Assembly (NCBI GenBank): GCA_031264075.1 | Contig: JAISEO010000033.1 | Span: 1-48,561, forward strand | Reading direction: 5' to 3' | Origin: Coriobacteriales bacterium | GTDB taxonomy: Bacteria; Actinomycetota; Coriobacteriia; Coriobacteriales; UBA8131 | DNA length: 48,561 bases | Part shown: in pieces, positions 9,133 to 16,146 of the stretch | How the letters are laid out: each line of letters starts with the position of its first letter | Numbering within the stretch: position 1 is the first letter of the stretch | Notes under the pieces: model-generated | The model's input: the letters and a program-made list of their open reading frames with translations, nothing else | Database searches by the model: none | Told to the model about the DNA's origin: nothing | Program-made: the position numbers and the translations under genes

Positions 9133-10148
9133 TTGAGGGCAACTTCCAGATTGTCCGCGTTGGCCCGCATGAGCTCAACATAGCTGACGCCCGCCTCCAT
9201 ATCCTCTTTGGAGATATTGTGCACAGAATGAAAGAGCAGCGTCTGCGCGCCGGTTTCCTCCGCTATCGAGCGCGCAATGCGCTGGTCTGAAAGCTCGATA
9301 TAAAACACGACGGGAATATCCTGTTCCCTCACCGTGTCCACAAGAAAGGCGATGGTGGCCGGACTGGTATCGACGGCCGTAGAGCAACCGGGAAAGGCCG
9401 CGTAGTAGCTGAGCCCGTAATCGTCTACAAAATAACGGAGGGGAAAGCGATCCCCGAAGACGACCGTTTTGCGCTGGGCGTTCTTTACAATCTCGGTCAT
9501 GCGTGTATCGAGGGCTCCCAGCTCGTCGTTGAGCTGCTGCGCATTGGCCTGATAGAGCTCAGCATGCCCCGCATCGAGCCCGGAGAAGGTATCCGCGAGG
9601 GAGCTCACTATCGTCTGGGCATTGCGCAGGCTGGTCCAGACGTGCTCATCCATCTCAGGCTCCAAGCCGTCTTCGTCCGCTTCCTCTCCCGGCTCTTCCA
9701 ACTCTACGACGCCCTCCAGCTCTTCTTCTTCCACCGTCGCTACCAACTCCGTCAGGCGCACCAGGGTGAGACCGGGGTTGTCGAGTGAGGCCACGACCTT
9801 TTCGAGCCACGCGTCCGACTCTCCGCCTACATAAATGAAGACATCGGCGGTGTTGAGCAGGATGATGTCCTGGGGGCTCGGCTCGAAGGAATGGGTCTCG
9901 ACGCCCGGAGGCACCAGCATGGAGACTTCAGCCACCTCTCCGGCTATCGTACGCGCAAAATCGTAGGGTGCGAAGATTGAAGCGACAATAACGAGGCCCT
10001 CCGGCGAGTCCGAAGCAGCCGAAGTGTCCTGCTCAGGAGGCCTGCCGTCTCCACATCCTGCTGCCGTAAGGGGAAGCAAAATCAGGAGCGCGGCGAGTAG
10101 CAGCCGCGGCAGCTGTCTTGTCAGCTTTGTTAAGGTCGTGTTGTTCAT
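9129..10148 (-). CDS. znuA: Metal-binding lipoprotein of the ABC importer (ZnuA type)
   Basis: Extracytoplasmic solute-binding protein of the cluster A-I metal-binding family, 339 residues. Lipoprotein signal with LTAAGC (lipid-anchored Cys near residue 32). Candidate metal ligands are His in GVETHSFEP, His in DEHVWTSLRN and the acidic residue of IELSDQR; the usual third His region reads FGDRFPLRYF, as in a Gram-positive subgroup. The His-rich loop common in ZnuA is replaced by a strongly acidic stretch (about residues 150-175, rich in Glu/Asp) just before DEHVW. Start at 10148 is supported by GGAG; upstream codons to 10271 give no signal peptide. Confidence 0.88.
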   Translation of the reverse strand: MNNTTLTKLTRQLPRLLLAALLILLPLTAAGCGDGRPPEQDTSAASDSPEGLVIVASIFAPYDFARTIAGEVAEVSMLVPPGVETHSFEPSPQDIILLNTADVFIYVGGESDAWLEKVVASLDNPGLTLVRLTELVATVEEEELEGVVELEEPGEEADEDGLEPEMDEHVWTSLRNAQTIVSSLADTFSGLDAGHAELYQANAQQLNDELGALDTRMTEIVKNAQRKTVVFGDRFPLRYFVDDYGLSYYAAFPGCSTAVDTSPATIAFLVDTVREQDIPVVFYIELSDQRIARSIAEETGAQTLLFHSVHNISKEDMEAGVSYVELMRANADNLEVALN

Positions 10149-10170
10149 GCGTACTCCAATCAGGAAGGTG

Positions 10171-10189
10171 TCACGGAAAATATTGGTGA
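10171..10189 (-). promoter_or_regulatory. Candidate operator upstream of znuA
   Basis: Imperfect palindrome TCACGGAAAATATTGGTGA 23 bases before the znuA start, with TCAC/GTGA ends. Its place fits a metalloregulator (Zur- or DtxR-like), but I cannot match it to a known consensus. Confidence 0.25.
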
Positions 10190-10263
10190 AAAGGACGCGG
10201 AGCTCGCTGTGGGAACTACCGCAGCTGCCACGCACGAAAAGGCCGCTCACGCGGAGGCCTGTC

Positions 10264-10503
10264 TCAGTCAATGAGCGACCGGACCAATGCTACAACATCG
10301 TGCACCGTTTTGAGATCCTGGAGATTCTCATCATCAAACTCTCTGTCGTAGCGGTCCTCCAAGGCCATGACTATCTCGATGGCATCGAGTGAGTCCAGCC
10401 CCAGGTCGTCAGCCAGGCTGGCTTCAGCTACCACGCGCGACGGATCGATTTCTCTGACAGAAACAAAAACCTCTCTTACCACATCAAAGATGGCCTCTGA
10501 CAT
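10264..10503 (-). CDS. acpP: Acyl carrier protein
   Basis: 79 residues, normal for ACP. The phosphopantetheine attachment Ser lies in GLDSLDAIE near residue 35, followed by the usual acidic helix. Start at 10503 has GGGAG five bases upstream. It stands without fatty-acid synthesis genes: it precedes znuA by 115 bases and is divergent from a glutaredoxin-like gene. Housekeeping fatty-acid ACP is the likely role, but service to another carrier-dependent pathway cannot be excluded. Confidence 0.88.
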   Translation of the reverse strand: MSEAIFDVVREVFVSVREIDPSRVVAEASLADDLGLDSLDAIEIVMALEDRYDREFDDENLQDLKTVHDVVALVRSLID

Positions 10504-10582
10504 TACTGCTCCCTTCAAAACTGCTTGACTGCTCGCATCTGCTCGGCCGCCGGGAATTAAGTTTCCTTTAAGCCCCTGGCAC

Positions 10583-10588
10583 TATAAT
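10583..10588 (+). promoter_or_regulatory. -10 box upstream of the glutaredoxin-htrA pair
   Basis: Perfect TATAAT on the plus strand 107 bases before the gene. A second candidate, TATGAT at 10653-10658, lies inside a near-palindrome GGTATAAGTTATGATACC (10645-10662). No clear -35 for either. Confidence 0.35.
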
Positions 10589-10695
10589 GCAGTTGCCGTG
10601 ACGGATTGCGCAACTGTGAACTCTGCGTAACCATCACACTAACGGTATAAGTTATGATACCAAAGAGTAATCGATTGTTGGAAGGAGCGTTTCTC

Positions 10696-10926
10696 ATGGA
10701 TGAACTGAAGCTGTATTATCTGCCCACCTGCCCCTATTCCCTGAAAGTGCTGCATTTCATACGCGACAAGGATATACCGCTGGAGCTGCGTGCCACGACC
10801 GAGCCGGAGCATCGGGACTTCCTGCTTGCGCACGGGGGTAAGAATCAGGTGCCGTGCCTGTTCATTGGGGAGAGTCCGCTGTACGAATCGGACGATATCA
10901 TCGCCTATCTCGATGAACGGTTTTGA
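10696..10926 (+). CDS. Glutaredoxin / GST N-terminal-like protein
   Basis: 76 residues in a thioredoxin fold: beta strand LKLYYL, active site CPYS, cis-Pro loop NQVPCLF, then SDDIIAYLDERF typical of glutaredoxin and GST N-terminal domains. With CxxS instead of CxxC it should work as a monothiol-type enzyme. GAAGGAG lies eight bases before the ATG. It is followed 19 bases later by htrA and may be co-transcribed. A thiol partner is plausible because gshA is present 6 kb away. Confidence 0.82.
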   Translation: MDELKLYYLPTCPYSLKVLHFIRDKDIPLELRATTEPEHRDFLLAHGGKNQVPCLFIGESPLYESDDIIAYLDERF

Positions 10927-10945
10927 TAAGAAAGGTTTGACCACA

Positions 10946-12481
10946 ATGACTGACAGTACTGACAACACCTTCGACGTGCCCAATCCACAGGCTTCTCCGA
11001 TACCGCCTGGGCAGCAGCCCTTACCGGGAGCGCCTGAATACGGCCAGGCAGCGCCACAGTTTCAGCCCTACGACCTGCCTGCCCCGGTTGAGCAGCAGCC
11101 ACAGCAGCAGCCGTACCAGGTTCCGGCCGAGGCCCAGCAACAGGCTCAGCACTATGCGCAGGCGCAGCAGTATCCGCACTATCCGCACCATCCTGAGCAT
11201 CCCGGACATCCACAGCATGACCCCGCGTATGCGCAGTACGATCCGCAGCACCCCTACGCCCACGCGCAGGCGCAGGCAGGGCAGGCTGCACAGCAGATGC
11301 CTCCCCAGCAGGTGCCGTATCCCGCGCCCCGAGCGCAAAAACGCGGCGGCAAGGGCATTGCCTTTCTCGTCGGCCTGCTGGGTGTTATCGTGGGTGCTGC
11401 GCTCTCGGTGGGCGTGCTCTACCTCGCCACCTCGGGCTTCAACTTCTCGGGGACGGTGGACACCAGCAACATCACCATTACCCCCAATGCCGAGGATTCC
11501 GAGTTGGCCGAGGTCGTCGCTGCCAAGGTGACCCCCTCTGTCGTCAACATAGACGTGTACGCCCGACAGGAGACCTATTCCCTCGAGGATTTCTTCGGCG
11601 GCAGAAACGGGAGCAATACCGAGGACGGTTCGTCCACACCGCAGCAGACAGGCCTGGGTTCCGGGGTCATACTGACCGCTGACGGCTATATCCTCACCAA
11701 CAACCACGTTGTCGAGGGCGGGGAGAAGTTCATGGTGAGCCTTGACAACGAGGAGTTGGAGGCCAGGCTCGTTGGCAAGGATGCTTCCAGCGATCTTGCG
11801 GTTATCAAGGTGGATGCCACAGGCCTCACGCCTATCGATATAGGCGACTCCGAAGCCGTGAATGTAGGCGAGTGGGTCATGGCGGTGGGGAGCCCCTACG
11901 GCCTGGAGAAGTCTGTGTCAACCGGTATCGTCTCGGCGCTGTACCGTTCAACGGCCATGCAATCGACGTCCGGCACGACTATCTACGCCAATCTCATCCA
12001 GACAGACGCAGCCATCAATCCCGGTAATTCCGGCGGCGCGCTGGTCAACAGCGTCGGAGAGCTCATCGGCATCAATACGCTCATCAACTCGACCTCTGGT
12101 TCCAACACCGGCGTGGGTTTTGCCGTACCGAGCAACTATGCCTTTGACATAGCCGAGCAACTCATCAACGGCAAGGAAGCCGAGCATCCCTATCTTGGCG
12201 TGATGTTGTACTCTGTGGACGCTTCCGTTGCCGAGCAGCTGGGCCTTTCCGTACAGAGTGGCGCCTATGTGGATACGGTGCAGCCCGGATCCCCGGCGGA
12301 GCAGGCCGGTATGCAAGCCGGTGACGTTATCACCTCAGTCAACAACAAGAATATCAGTACCTCGGCAGAGTTGATCATCGAGGTTCGCGGCCAGAGTATC
12401 GGGTCAACGGTATCTCTGGGTGTCAACAGAGACGGCAAGACGCAGACCATCGACGTGGTGTTAGGGTCTACAACGAACTGA
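10946..12481 (+). CDS. htrA: HtrA/DegP-like membrane-anchored serine protease
   Basis: Surface quality-control protease, 511 residues. Residues 1-135 are a cytoplasmic Pro/Gln/His/Ala-rich tail; a single membrane segment follows at about 137-162; then a trypsin-like domain with His254 (TNNHVV), Asp283 (SSDLAV) and Ser362 (NPGNSGGA); then one PDZ domain at about 415-511. This is the usual actinobacterial HtrA layout. The ATG at 10946 is preceded by GAAAGG. It sits directly downstream of the glutaredoxin gene. Confidence 0.93.
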   Translation: MTDSTDNTFDVPNPQASPIPPGQQPLPGAPEYGQAAPQFQPYDLPAPVEQQPQQQPYQVPAEAQQQAQHYAQAQQYPHYPHHPEHPGHPQHDPAYAQYDPQHPYAHAQAQAGQAAQQMPPQQVPYPAPRAQKRGGKGIAFLVGLLGVIVGAALSVGVLYLATSGFNFSGTVDTSNITITPNAEDSELAEVVAAKVTPSVVNIDVYARQETYSLEDFFGGRNGSNTEDGSSTPQQTGLGSGVILTADGYILTNNHVVEGGEKFMVSLDNEELEARLVGKDASSDLAVIKVDATGLTPIDIGDSEAVNVGEWVMAVGSPYGLEKSVSTGIVSALYRSTAMQSTSGTTIYANLIQTDAAINPGNSGGALVNSVGELIGINTLINSTSGSNTGVGFAVPSNYAFDIAEQLINGKEAEHPYLGVMLYSVDASVAEQLGLSVQSGAYVDTVQPGSPAEQAGMQAGDVITSVNNKNISTSAELIIEVRGQSIGSTVSLGVNRDGKTQTIDVVLGSTTN

Positions 12482-12502
12482 GGGTTTGGAGAACCGGATA
12501 CA

Positions 12503-12541
12503 TCCCCGTCGCCTTGTCTCCATCAGCACAGGCGATGGGGG
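12503..12541 (+). terminator. Hairpin after htrA
   Basis: CCCCGTCGCCT (12504-12514) pairs with AGGCGATGGGG (12530-12540), one G-T pair, 15-base loop. There is no T-run after it, so it would be a U-poor terminator. Confidence 0.45.
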
Positions 12542-12631
12542 AGTATCCTTGGCAAGAGCTGGGTATCCAGTACATACAACCGGGTACCCAGTTCGCTGTT
12601 TTGTGCTACAATCCACACGCACGTGATTGCA

Positions 12632-12706
12632 GGGCCCATAGCTCAACGGTGGAGCAGGGGACTCATAATCCCTTGGCTGCAGGTTCGAATCCTGCTGGGC
12701 CCACCA
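12632..12706 (+). tRNA. tRNA with CAT anticodon (Ile2-like or Met)
   Basis: Acceptor stem GGGCCCA/TGGGCCC, anticodon stem GGGGA/TCCCT with loop CTCATAA (anticodon 12664-12666), T-arm GCAGG TTCGAAT CCTGC, encoded CCA. The anticodon-arm and variable-loop sequence resembles tRNA-Ile2 species that need lysidine at the C of CAT; elongator Met is the alternative. A TACAAT -10 is at 12607-12612. Confidence 0.92.
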
Positions 12707-12732
12707 CGTCGCAGCTCACTCCGCTAAGCTCC

Positions 12733-12803
12733 GGACAGTACTTACTTTGCCCAAGCGGCGAGCGGGTACTGCTGATCTGTTGGGTGCAAAGTAAGTGCTG
12801 TCC
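12733..12803. repeat. 70-bp inverted-repeat element, copy 1
   Basis: Left arm starts GGACAGTACTTACTTTGC and right arm ends GCAAAGTAAGTGCTGTCC, enclosing a 28-30 base centre with ACTGCT and TCTGT. Copy 2 is at 13022-13091. Confidence 0.8.
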
Positions 12804-12810
12804 TCCGCCC

Positions 12811-12880
12811 GCTCCGTGGCTGCTCCTTCTCCCCACAAAACTCACTCGCTTCGCTCCTTCAAGTTTTGCGGGGTCCCCGT
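12811..12880. repeat. CCCCACAAAACT hairpin repeat, copy 1
   Basis: Begins GCTCCGTGGCTGCTCCTTCT; CCCCACAAAACT (12831-12842) pairs with AGTTTTGCGGGG (12862-12873) with one mismatch. Copy 2 at 12905-12964 shares the leader and the hairpin design but not the hairpin core. Confidence 0.7.
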
Positions 12881-12904
12881 ATAAAAGCTTGCTACCCTGC
12901 GCGC

Positions 12905-12964
12905 GCTCCGTGAATGCTCCTTCTCCCCCACAACGCTCACTTCCGCAAGCGTTGCGGGGGCCCG
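12905..12964. repeat. CCCCCACAACGCT hairpin repeat, copy 2
   Basis: Begins GCTCCGTGAATGCTCCTTCT; CCCCCACAACGCT pairs with AGCGTTGCGGGGG, one mismatch. The stem core differs from copy 1 yet still pairs, a compensatory pattern. Confidence 0.7.
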
Positions 12965-13003
12965 TGTTTACAGTTCCCACTCCGCTGAGTTTGTTCGGGC
13001 CCT

Positions 13004-13022
13004 CTTTGTCATTGCGAGCGAG
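13004..13022. repeat. 19-base dispersed repeat, copy 1
   Basis: CTTTGTCATTGCGAGCGAG, identical to 31434-31452. It abuts the second 70-bp inverted repeat. Confidence 0.65.
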
Positions 13023-13091
13023 GTAGCACTTACTTTGCCCAAGTGGCATGTGAGTGCTGCTACTCTGTCGGGGGGCAAAGTAAGTGCTACC
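13022..13091. repeat. 70-bp inverted-repeat element, copy 2
   Basis: Arms GGTAGCACTTACTTTGCCC and its exact complement ending at 13091. The outer arm bases differ from copy 1 (GGTAGC versus GGACAG) while staying self-complementary. Confidence 0.8.
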
Positions 13092-13280
13092 GGCAATCCT
13101 TGAAACACGAGGAATGGTAAAAACGAGGCTATTGCGAGGCGACAGGCAAGGGTGATGGATGTGAACTGAACCCTGCTGTTCATCCTTTCCCCTGATCATG
13201 CGAGCCGCGTATTCGCAAATACGTGTACACTGATGCGTGCTGCCCTTACAGCTGCCGGCGGCACGATTGGGAGGATACAA

Positions 13281-14129
13281 ATGAGTTTGGATGAAAAAGT
13301 CATAGCGATCCTGAAGCCGGATGTCTTGAGTCCGGCCGACACCGAGCAAAAGCTTGAGGCCATCGGTGTGAGCAAGGCGGCCATGCCCTTGCGGAGGATG
13401 GTGCCCCTGGGCATTCTCGCGGGTATGTTCATCGCAATGGGCGCGATGATGCTGGGACTCGTGCTGGCGGACTCCACCCTGCCGTTTGCCGCACAGCGCC
13501 TCCTGGGAGGCCTCGTATTTTGCACCGGCCTCGTATTGGTAGTGCTGGCAGGTGCCGAGCTGTTCACGGGCAACAACCTCATCATAGTCGCCGTTGCGAG
13601 TGGCAAGGCCAGTTGGGGTGCCTATGTCAAGAATCTGGTACTCATCTGGATAACCAACTTCATCGGTTCGCTTATCGCGGTTGCCATCGTGTATCTGGCC
13701 AATACCCATATGATGGCCGGTGGTGCTGTAGGAGACGAGCTCGTCAACCTGGCACAGGCCAAGACCGCCCTCCCACCTCTCACACTGTTCTTCAAAGCGA
13801 TACTCTGCAACTTCCTCGTCTGTCTCGCGGTGTGGATGTCGTTTGCGGGCCGCAGCTTCATTGACAAGTTCGTTGCCATCCTCTTTCCCATCACCGCCTT
13901 TGTCGCGGCAGGCGCAGAGCACAGCGTTGCCAACATGTTCTTTCTCCCCATGGGCTTTCTGCTCAAAACAACGGGTGCGACCTCGGTAGACCCTTCCGCG
14001 CTCCCGAACCTCGACCTCGCAGGGGTCTTCTACAACCTCGGCATGGTAACGCTCGGCAACATCGTCGGCGGTGCCGTGCTCGTAGGACTCATGTACTGGT
14101 GGGCCTTCCACAAGAAGAAGGCTGAGTAG
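13281..14129 (+). CDS. focA: Formate/nitrite transporter family channel
   Basis: Inner-membrane pentameric channel for small monovalent anions such as formate or nitrite. 282 residues with six membrane segments; the family signatures are visible as GAELFTGNN near residue 97 and AGAEHSVANMFF near 212, with the central His expected in the pore. The ATG at 13281 follows GGGAGGA at seven-base spacing. It stands alone, without pyruvate-formate lyase or nitrite reductase genes nearby, so the substrate is not fixed by context; FocA is used as a family name. Confidence 0.88.
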   Translation: MSLDEKVIAILKPDVLSPADTEQKLEAIGVSKAAMPLRRMVPLGILAGMFIAMGAMMLGLVLADSTLPFAAQRLLGGLVFCTGLVLVVLAGAELFTGNNLIIVAVASGKASWGAYVKNLVLIWITNFIGSLIAVAIVYLANTHMMAGGAVGDELVNLAQAKTALPPLTLFFKAILCNFLVCLAVWMSFAGRSFIDKFVAILFPITAFVAAGAEHSVANMFFLPMGFLLKTTGATSVDPSALPNLDLAGVFYNLGMVTLGNIVGGAVLVGLMYWWAFHKKKAE

Positions 14130-14161
14130 GCACATGCCAGAACCAAGCTTCGCTCCTATGC

Positions 14162-14758
14162 TCAGGCAAGAGGGCTGAACTCTGGCAGACGCTTTTCATT
14201 CAAAACATGATATGCAGGCCCGCCTTCCTCGATTATGAGGTCGAGGAAACTCTCTATCTGCTCCCGTTGCCATGCGGCTGCGGAGAGGTCAGCGTTGAAG
14301 TATCTGCCTGCGACAGACAGCACCTCATCTCTGCTCGACAGTCCCAGCTTTTCTATGAGCATAACCACATCATCGACATCCTTATCGCGTCGAGACGCCA
14401 GCTTCATCGCGAGTACGTACTGGGGGGATGCAGCCTGTATCGAGAGCATCCTGCCGTTGAACACATCCAGCGGTTCCTTGTCCTTCTTGAAGTAGCTCAT
14501 GACCACGTTGATAGAATGGTTCAGCCAGTCTGACGGCAGCCCCTCCTCCTGTGCCACTTGTCGGATGAGCTGTTCAAGCGCGGGTTCTTCAAACTGCCCG
14601 TCGATGTCTGTAGTGACGCGCGTAGAGTCTAAGGCCAAGGCTATCGCTGCGCCACCAACTACGAAGACTGTTGCCTCAACGCCCTCTGTGGCCATCTTCG
14701 CGTCCAGCTTACTGAGAAGCTCCAGAATGCGTTCTCTGGTAAAGACAACTTCGGTCAT
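14162..14758 (-). CDS. DUF6036/AbiEii-like nucleotidyltransferase
   Basis: 198 residues. The N-terminal domain has a nucleotidyltransferase-type signature: VVGGAAIALALDS near residue 33 followed by TTDIDGQF near 49, where the two Asp are the likely metal ligands. LAMKLASRRDKDVDDV near 117 matches the second conserved block of AbiEii/DUF6036 proteins. GGAGG lies six bases before the ATG. It follows the XRE gene by 15 bases, so the two make a likely toxin (this gene) and antitoxin/regulator operon. Enzyme activity and target are inferred only from family resemblance. Confidence 0.75.
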   Translation of the reverse strand: MTEVVFTRERILELLSKLDAKMATEGVEATVFVVGGAAIALALDSTRVTTDIDGQFEEPALEQLIRQVAQEEGLPSDWLNHSINVVMSYFKKDKEPLDVFNGRMLSIQAASPQYVLAMKLASRRDKDVDDVVMLIEKLGLSSRDEVLSVAGRYFNADLSAAAWQREQIESFLDLIIEEGGPAYHVLNEKRLPEFSPLA

Positions 14759-14773
14759 GTCTGCCCTCCTTTC

Positions 14774-15415
14774 CTATAACAGCTGCATCTCCCGGTGAGT
14801 GAACAGGATGTTCTTCTCGATGAACTCAGGTGCCATGTGCCTTATTACATAATCAAGACGCTGTGGGCCTATCTCCCTCACCGCGGCTCTCGGAACGAAT
14901 AGCTTTTCAAGACGTGTGGCAGAGGTCCACCTGGGTGCGTCTGTCCAGAGCTCCGAGTGCACAAAGAACCGCACGGCTGCCTCAAGCAGGGCCTGCCACT
15001 CGCACTGCGCAACCTGTGGACGGGGCAGCAGCACCTTGGGGAGGTCCTCCGCAGGCAGACTCTTCCAGTCATAGATAAGCTTGGGAATGACGCGCAGGAG
15101 TACACGCAGCCTCTCAGCGTCAAGTCCGTTGGCAAGTTCCTCGTTGATGAAATCCCCAATCTCCTTTGCGCTGCGGTATCCACGCAGGGAGTCTGTGCGC
15201 TCAAGCTCGCCACCTGTTATGCGGTAGCCCGCGCGATGCACATAGAGCAGCATAGCATCGTAGCTGGGGCATACCTGACCTTTGACTATACGGGTGACCG
15301 TGGAGGGGCTGACCTGAATAAGCTCGGCTAATTGCCTGGCATTCAGGTTTGTCTTTTCCTGCAGCTGTATCATGAGCTGCGCGGCAGAAGTGGGCAGTGC
15401 ATCGGACGCATTCAT
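14774..15415 (-). CDS. XRE-family regulator with C-terminal extension
   Basis: 213 residues. An N-terminal helix-turn-helix (LNARQLAELIQVSPSTVTR, about residues 22-40) is followed by a C-terminal region of unknown fold that ends in FTHREMQLL. Such XRE proteins paired with a DUF6036-type nucleotidyltransferase are typical antitoxin or regulator partners. The ATG at 15415 is placed by a -35/-10 pair that ends six bases before it (leaderless), while upstream codons look non-coding. A palindrome overlaps its -35, which fits autorepression. Confidence 0.78.
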   Translation of the reverse strand: MNASDALPTSAAQLMIQLQEKTNLNARQLAELIQVSPSTVTRIVKGQVCPSYDAMLLYVHRAGYRITGGELERTDSLRGYRSAKEIGDFINEELANGLDAERLRVLLRVIPKLIYDWKSLPAEDLPKVLLPRPQVAQCEWQALLEAAVRFFVHSELWTDAPRWTSATRLEKLFVPRAAVREIGPQRLDYVIRHMAPEFIEKNILFTHREMQLL

Positions 15416-15421
15416 GCTGTG

Positions 15422-15451
15422 AGGATAGCACAACGTTTGCATATGTGCAAA
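15422..15451 (-). promoter_or_regulatory. Promoter and palindromic operator of the XRE operon
   Basis: Minus-strand -35 TTGCAC (15450-15445), 17-base spacer, -10 TATCCT (15427-15422), then six bases to the ATG. The palindrome TTTGCATATGTGCAAA (15436-15451) covers the -35. Confidence 0.7.
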
Positions 15452-15475
15452 TAGCATTGAGGCGCACCGAGGAGG

Positions 15476-15522
15476 AGTTTGGGCATGACAGGGGCTTAGC
15501 AAAGGTGTAGAATGGTCGCAAT
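15476..15522 (+). repeat. 47-bp direct repeat with plus-strand promoter, copy 1
   Basis: Near-identical to 15989-16035. Contains ATGACA (15485-15490), a 17-base spacer and TAGAAT (15508-15513). Transcription from it would run antisense through the MNT gene at 15552-15878. Confidence 0.7.
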
Positions 15523-15551
15523 ACCGCAGGATATAGTCGATATGTTGTCTG

Positions 15552-15878
15552 TCAACACCTTTCATAAAGGAGCACTCTCTCTTTGTTCACCGTATCATAG
15601 AACGCTCTCTTGGCTGGGAAGGCAAGACGCTCCGCCAGGCAGTCAATGCTTACCATATCGATATCATGTTCAAGGGCATCTCGCAATTCTACGAAGAGGG
15701 CTCCCTCATCAAAGGCTGATGATACATCCGAGCCATCGATATCCACAAGAATGTCAATATCACTTGCTTCGTCGGCACTGCCGCGCGCATATGAGCCAAA
15801 AAGGTAGACCCGCGGCAATCGGTACTTTATCGCCACAGGCATTATTCGCCTTGCTATCTCTGCATTCGTGTATCTCAT
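15552..15878 (-). CDS. MNT-type minimal nucleotidyltransferase
   Basis: 108 residues with the classic signature GSYARGSADEASDIDILVDI (residues 28-47), where GS and the DxD pair form the catalytic site. MNT proteins usually act as antitoxins that AMPylate a HEPN toxin, but no HEPN gene is adjacent, so the pair is incomplete or the toxin is elsewhere. The ATG at 15878 lies seven bases after a minus-strand TAGAAT (15891-15886) with no Shine-Dalgarno, again suggesting a leaderless transcript. It is bracketed by two copies of a 47-bp direct repeat. Confidence 0.82.
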   Translation of the reverse strand: MRYTNAEIARRIMPVAIKYRLPRVYLFGSYARGSADEASDIDILVDIDGSDVSSAFDEGALFVELRDALEHDIDMVSIDCLAERLAFPAKRAFYDTVNKERVLLYERC

Positions 15879-15988
15879 ACTTTGAATTCTACCACGGGAG
15901 CCGATTCTTGTGATGGACGGGATGTCTCTTTACTGCCACCTCTGCGTGCCTCACCTTCTGTGCGTCCGTTTACCCGAGTACATCGAGA

Positions 15989-16035
15989 AGTTTGGGCATG
16001 ACAGAGGCTTAGCAAAGGTGTAGAATGCTTGCAAT
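15989..16035 (+). promoter_or_regulatory. 47-bp direct repeat with plus-strand promoter, copy 2 (tetR)
   Basis: ATGACA (15998-16003), 17-base spacer, TAGAAT (16021-16026). Reads toward the TetR gene and leaves a leader of about 115 bases. It differs from copy 1 at only a few positions. Confidence 0.6.
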
Positions 16036-16146
16036 CGCGGAGCGCGGAGGAATCTTTGGTGCCCTGTGATAATCCTGCTACTCCCACCATCAGTGGAGGA
16101 GCAGAAGAAGGGGAAGCTGCTTTTGAGCTTGTGAAGGAGAAGTCTG

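Larger units (their letters stand above)
12707..13280. other. Repeat-rich intergenic region before the formate/nitrite channel gene
   Basis: No credible gene. It holds two copies each of two hairpin repeats (listed separately) and a 19-base dispersed repeat. A possible TACACT -10 for the downstream channel gene is at 13226-13231. Long open frames across it on the minus strand are antisense shadows. Confidence 0.6.

Noticed and set aside
12733-13091. Insertion sequence ends
   Set aside because: Each copy is a complete small palindrome; no transposase lies between or near, and no target duplication is evident.
12663-14135. 490-codon open frame on the minus strand
   Set aside because: It lies opposite the formate/nitrite channel, a tRNA and repeats; its composition is Cys/His-rich nonsense with no domain, and the plus-strand channel gene is clear.
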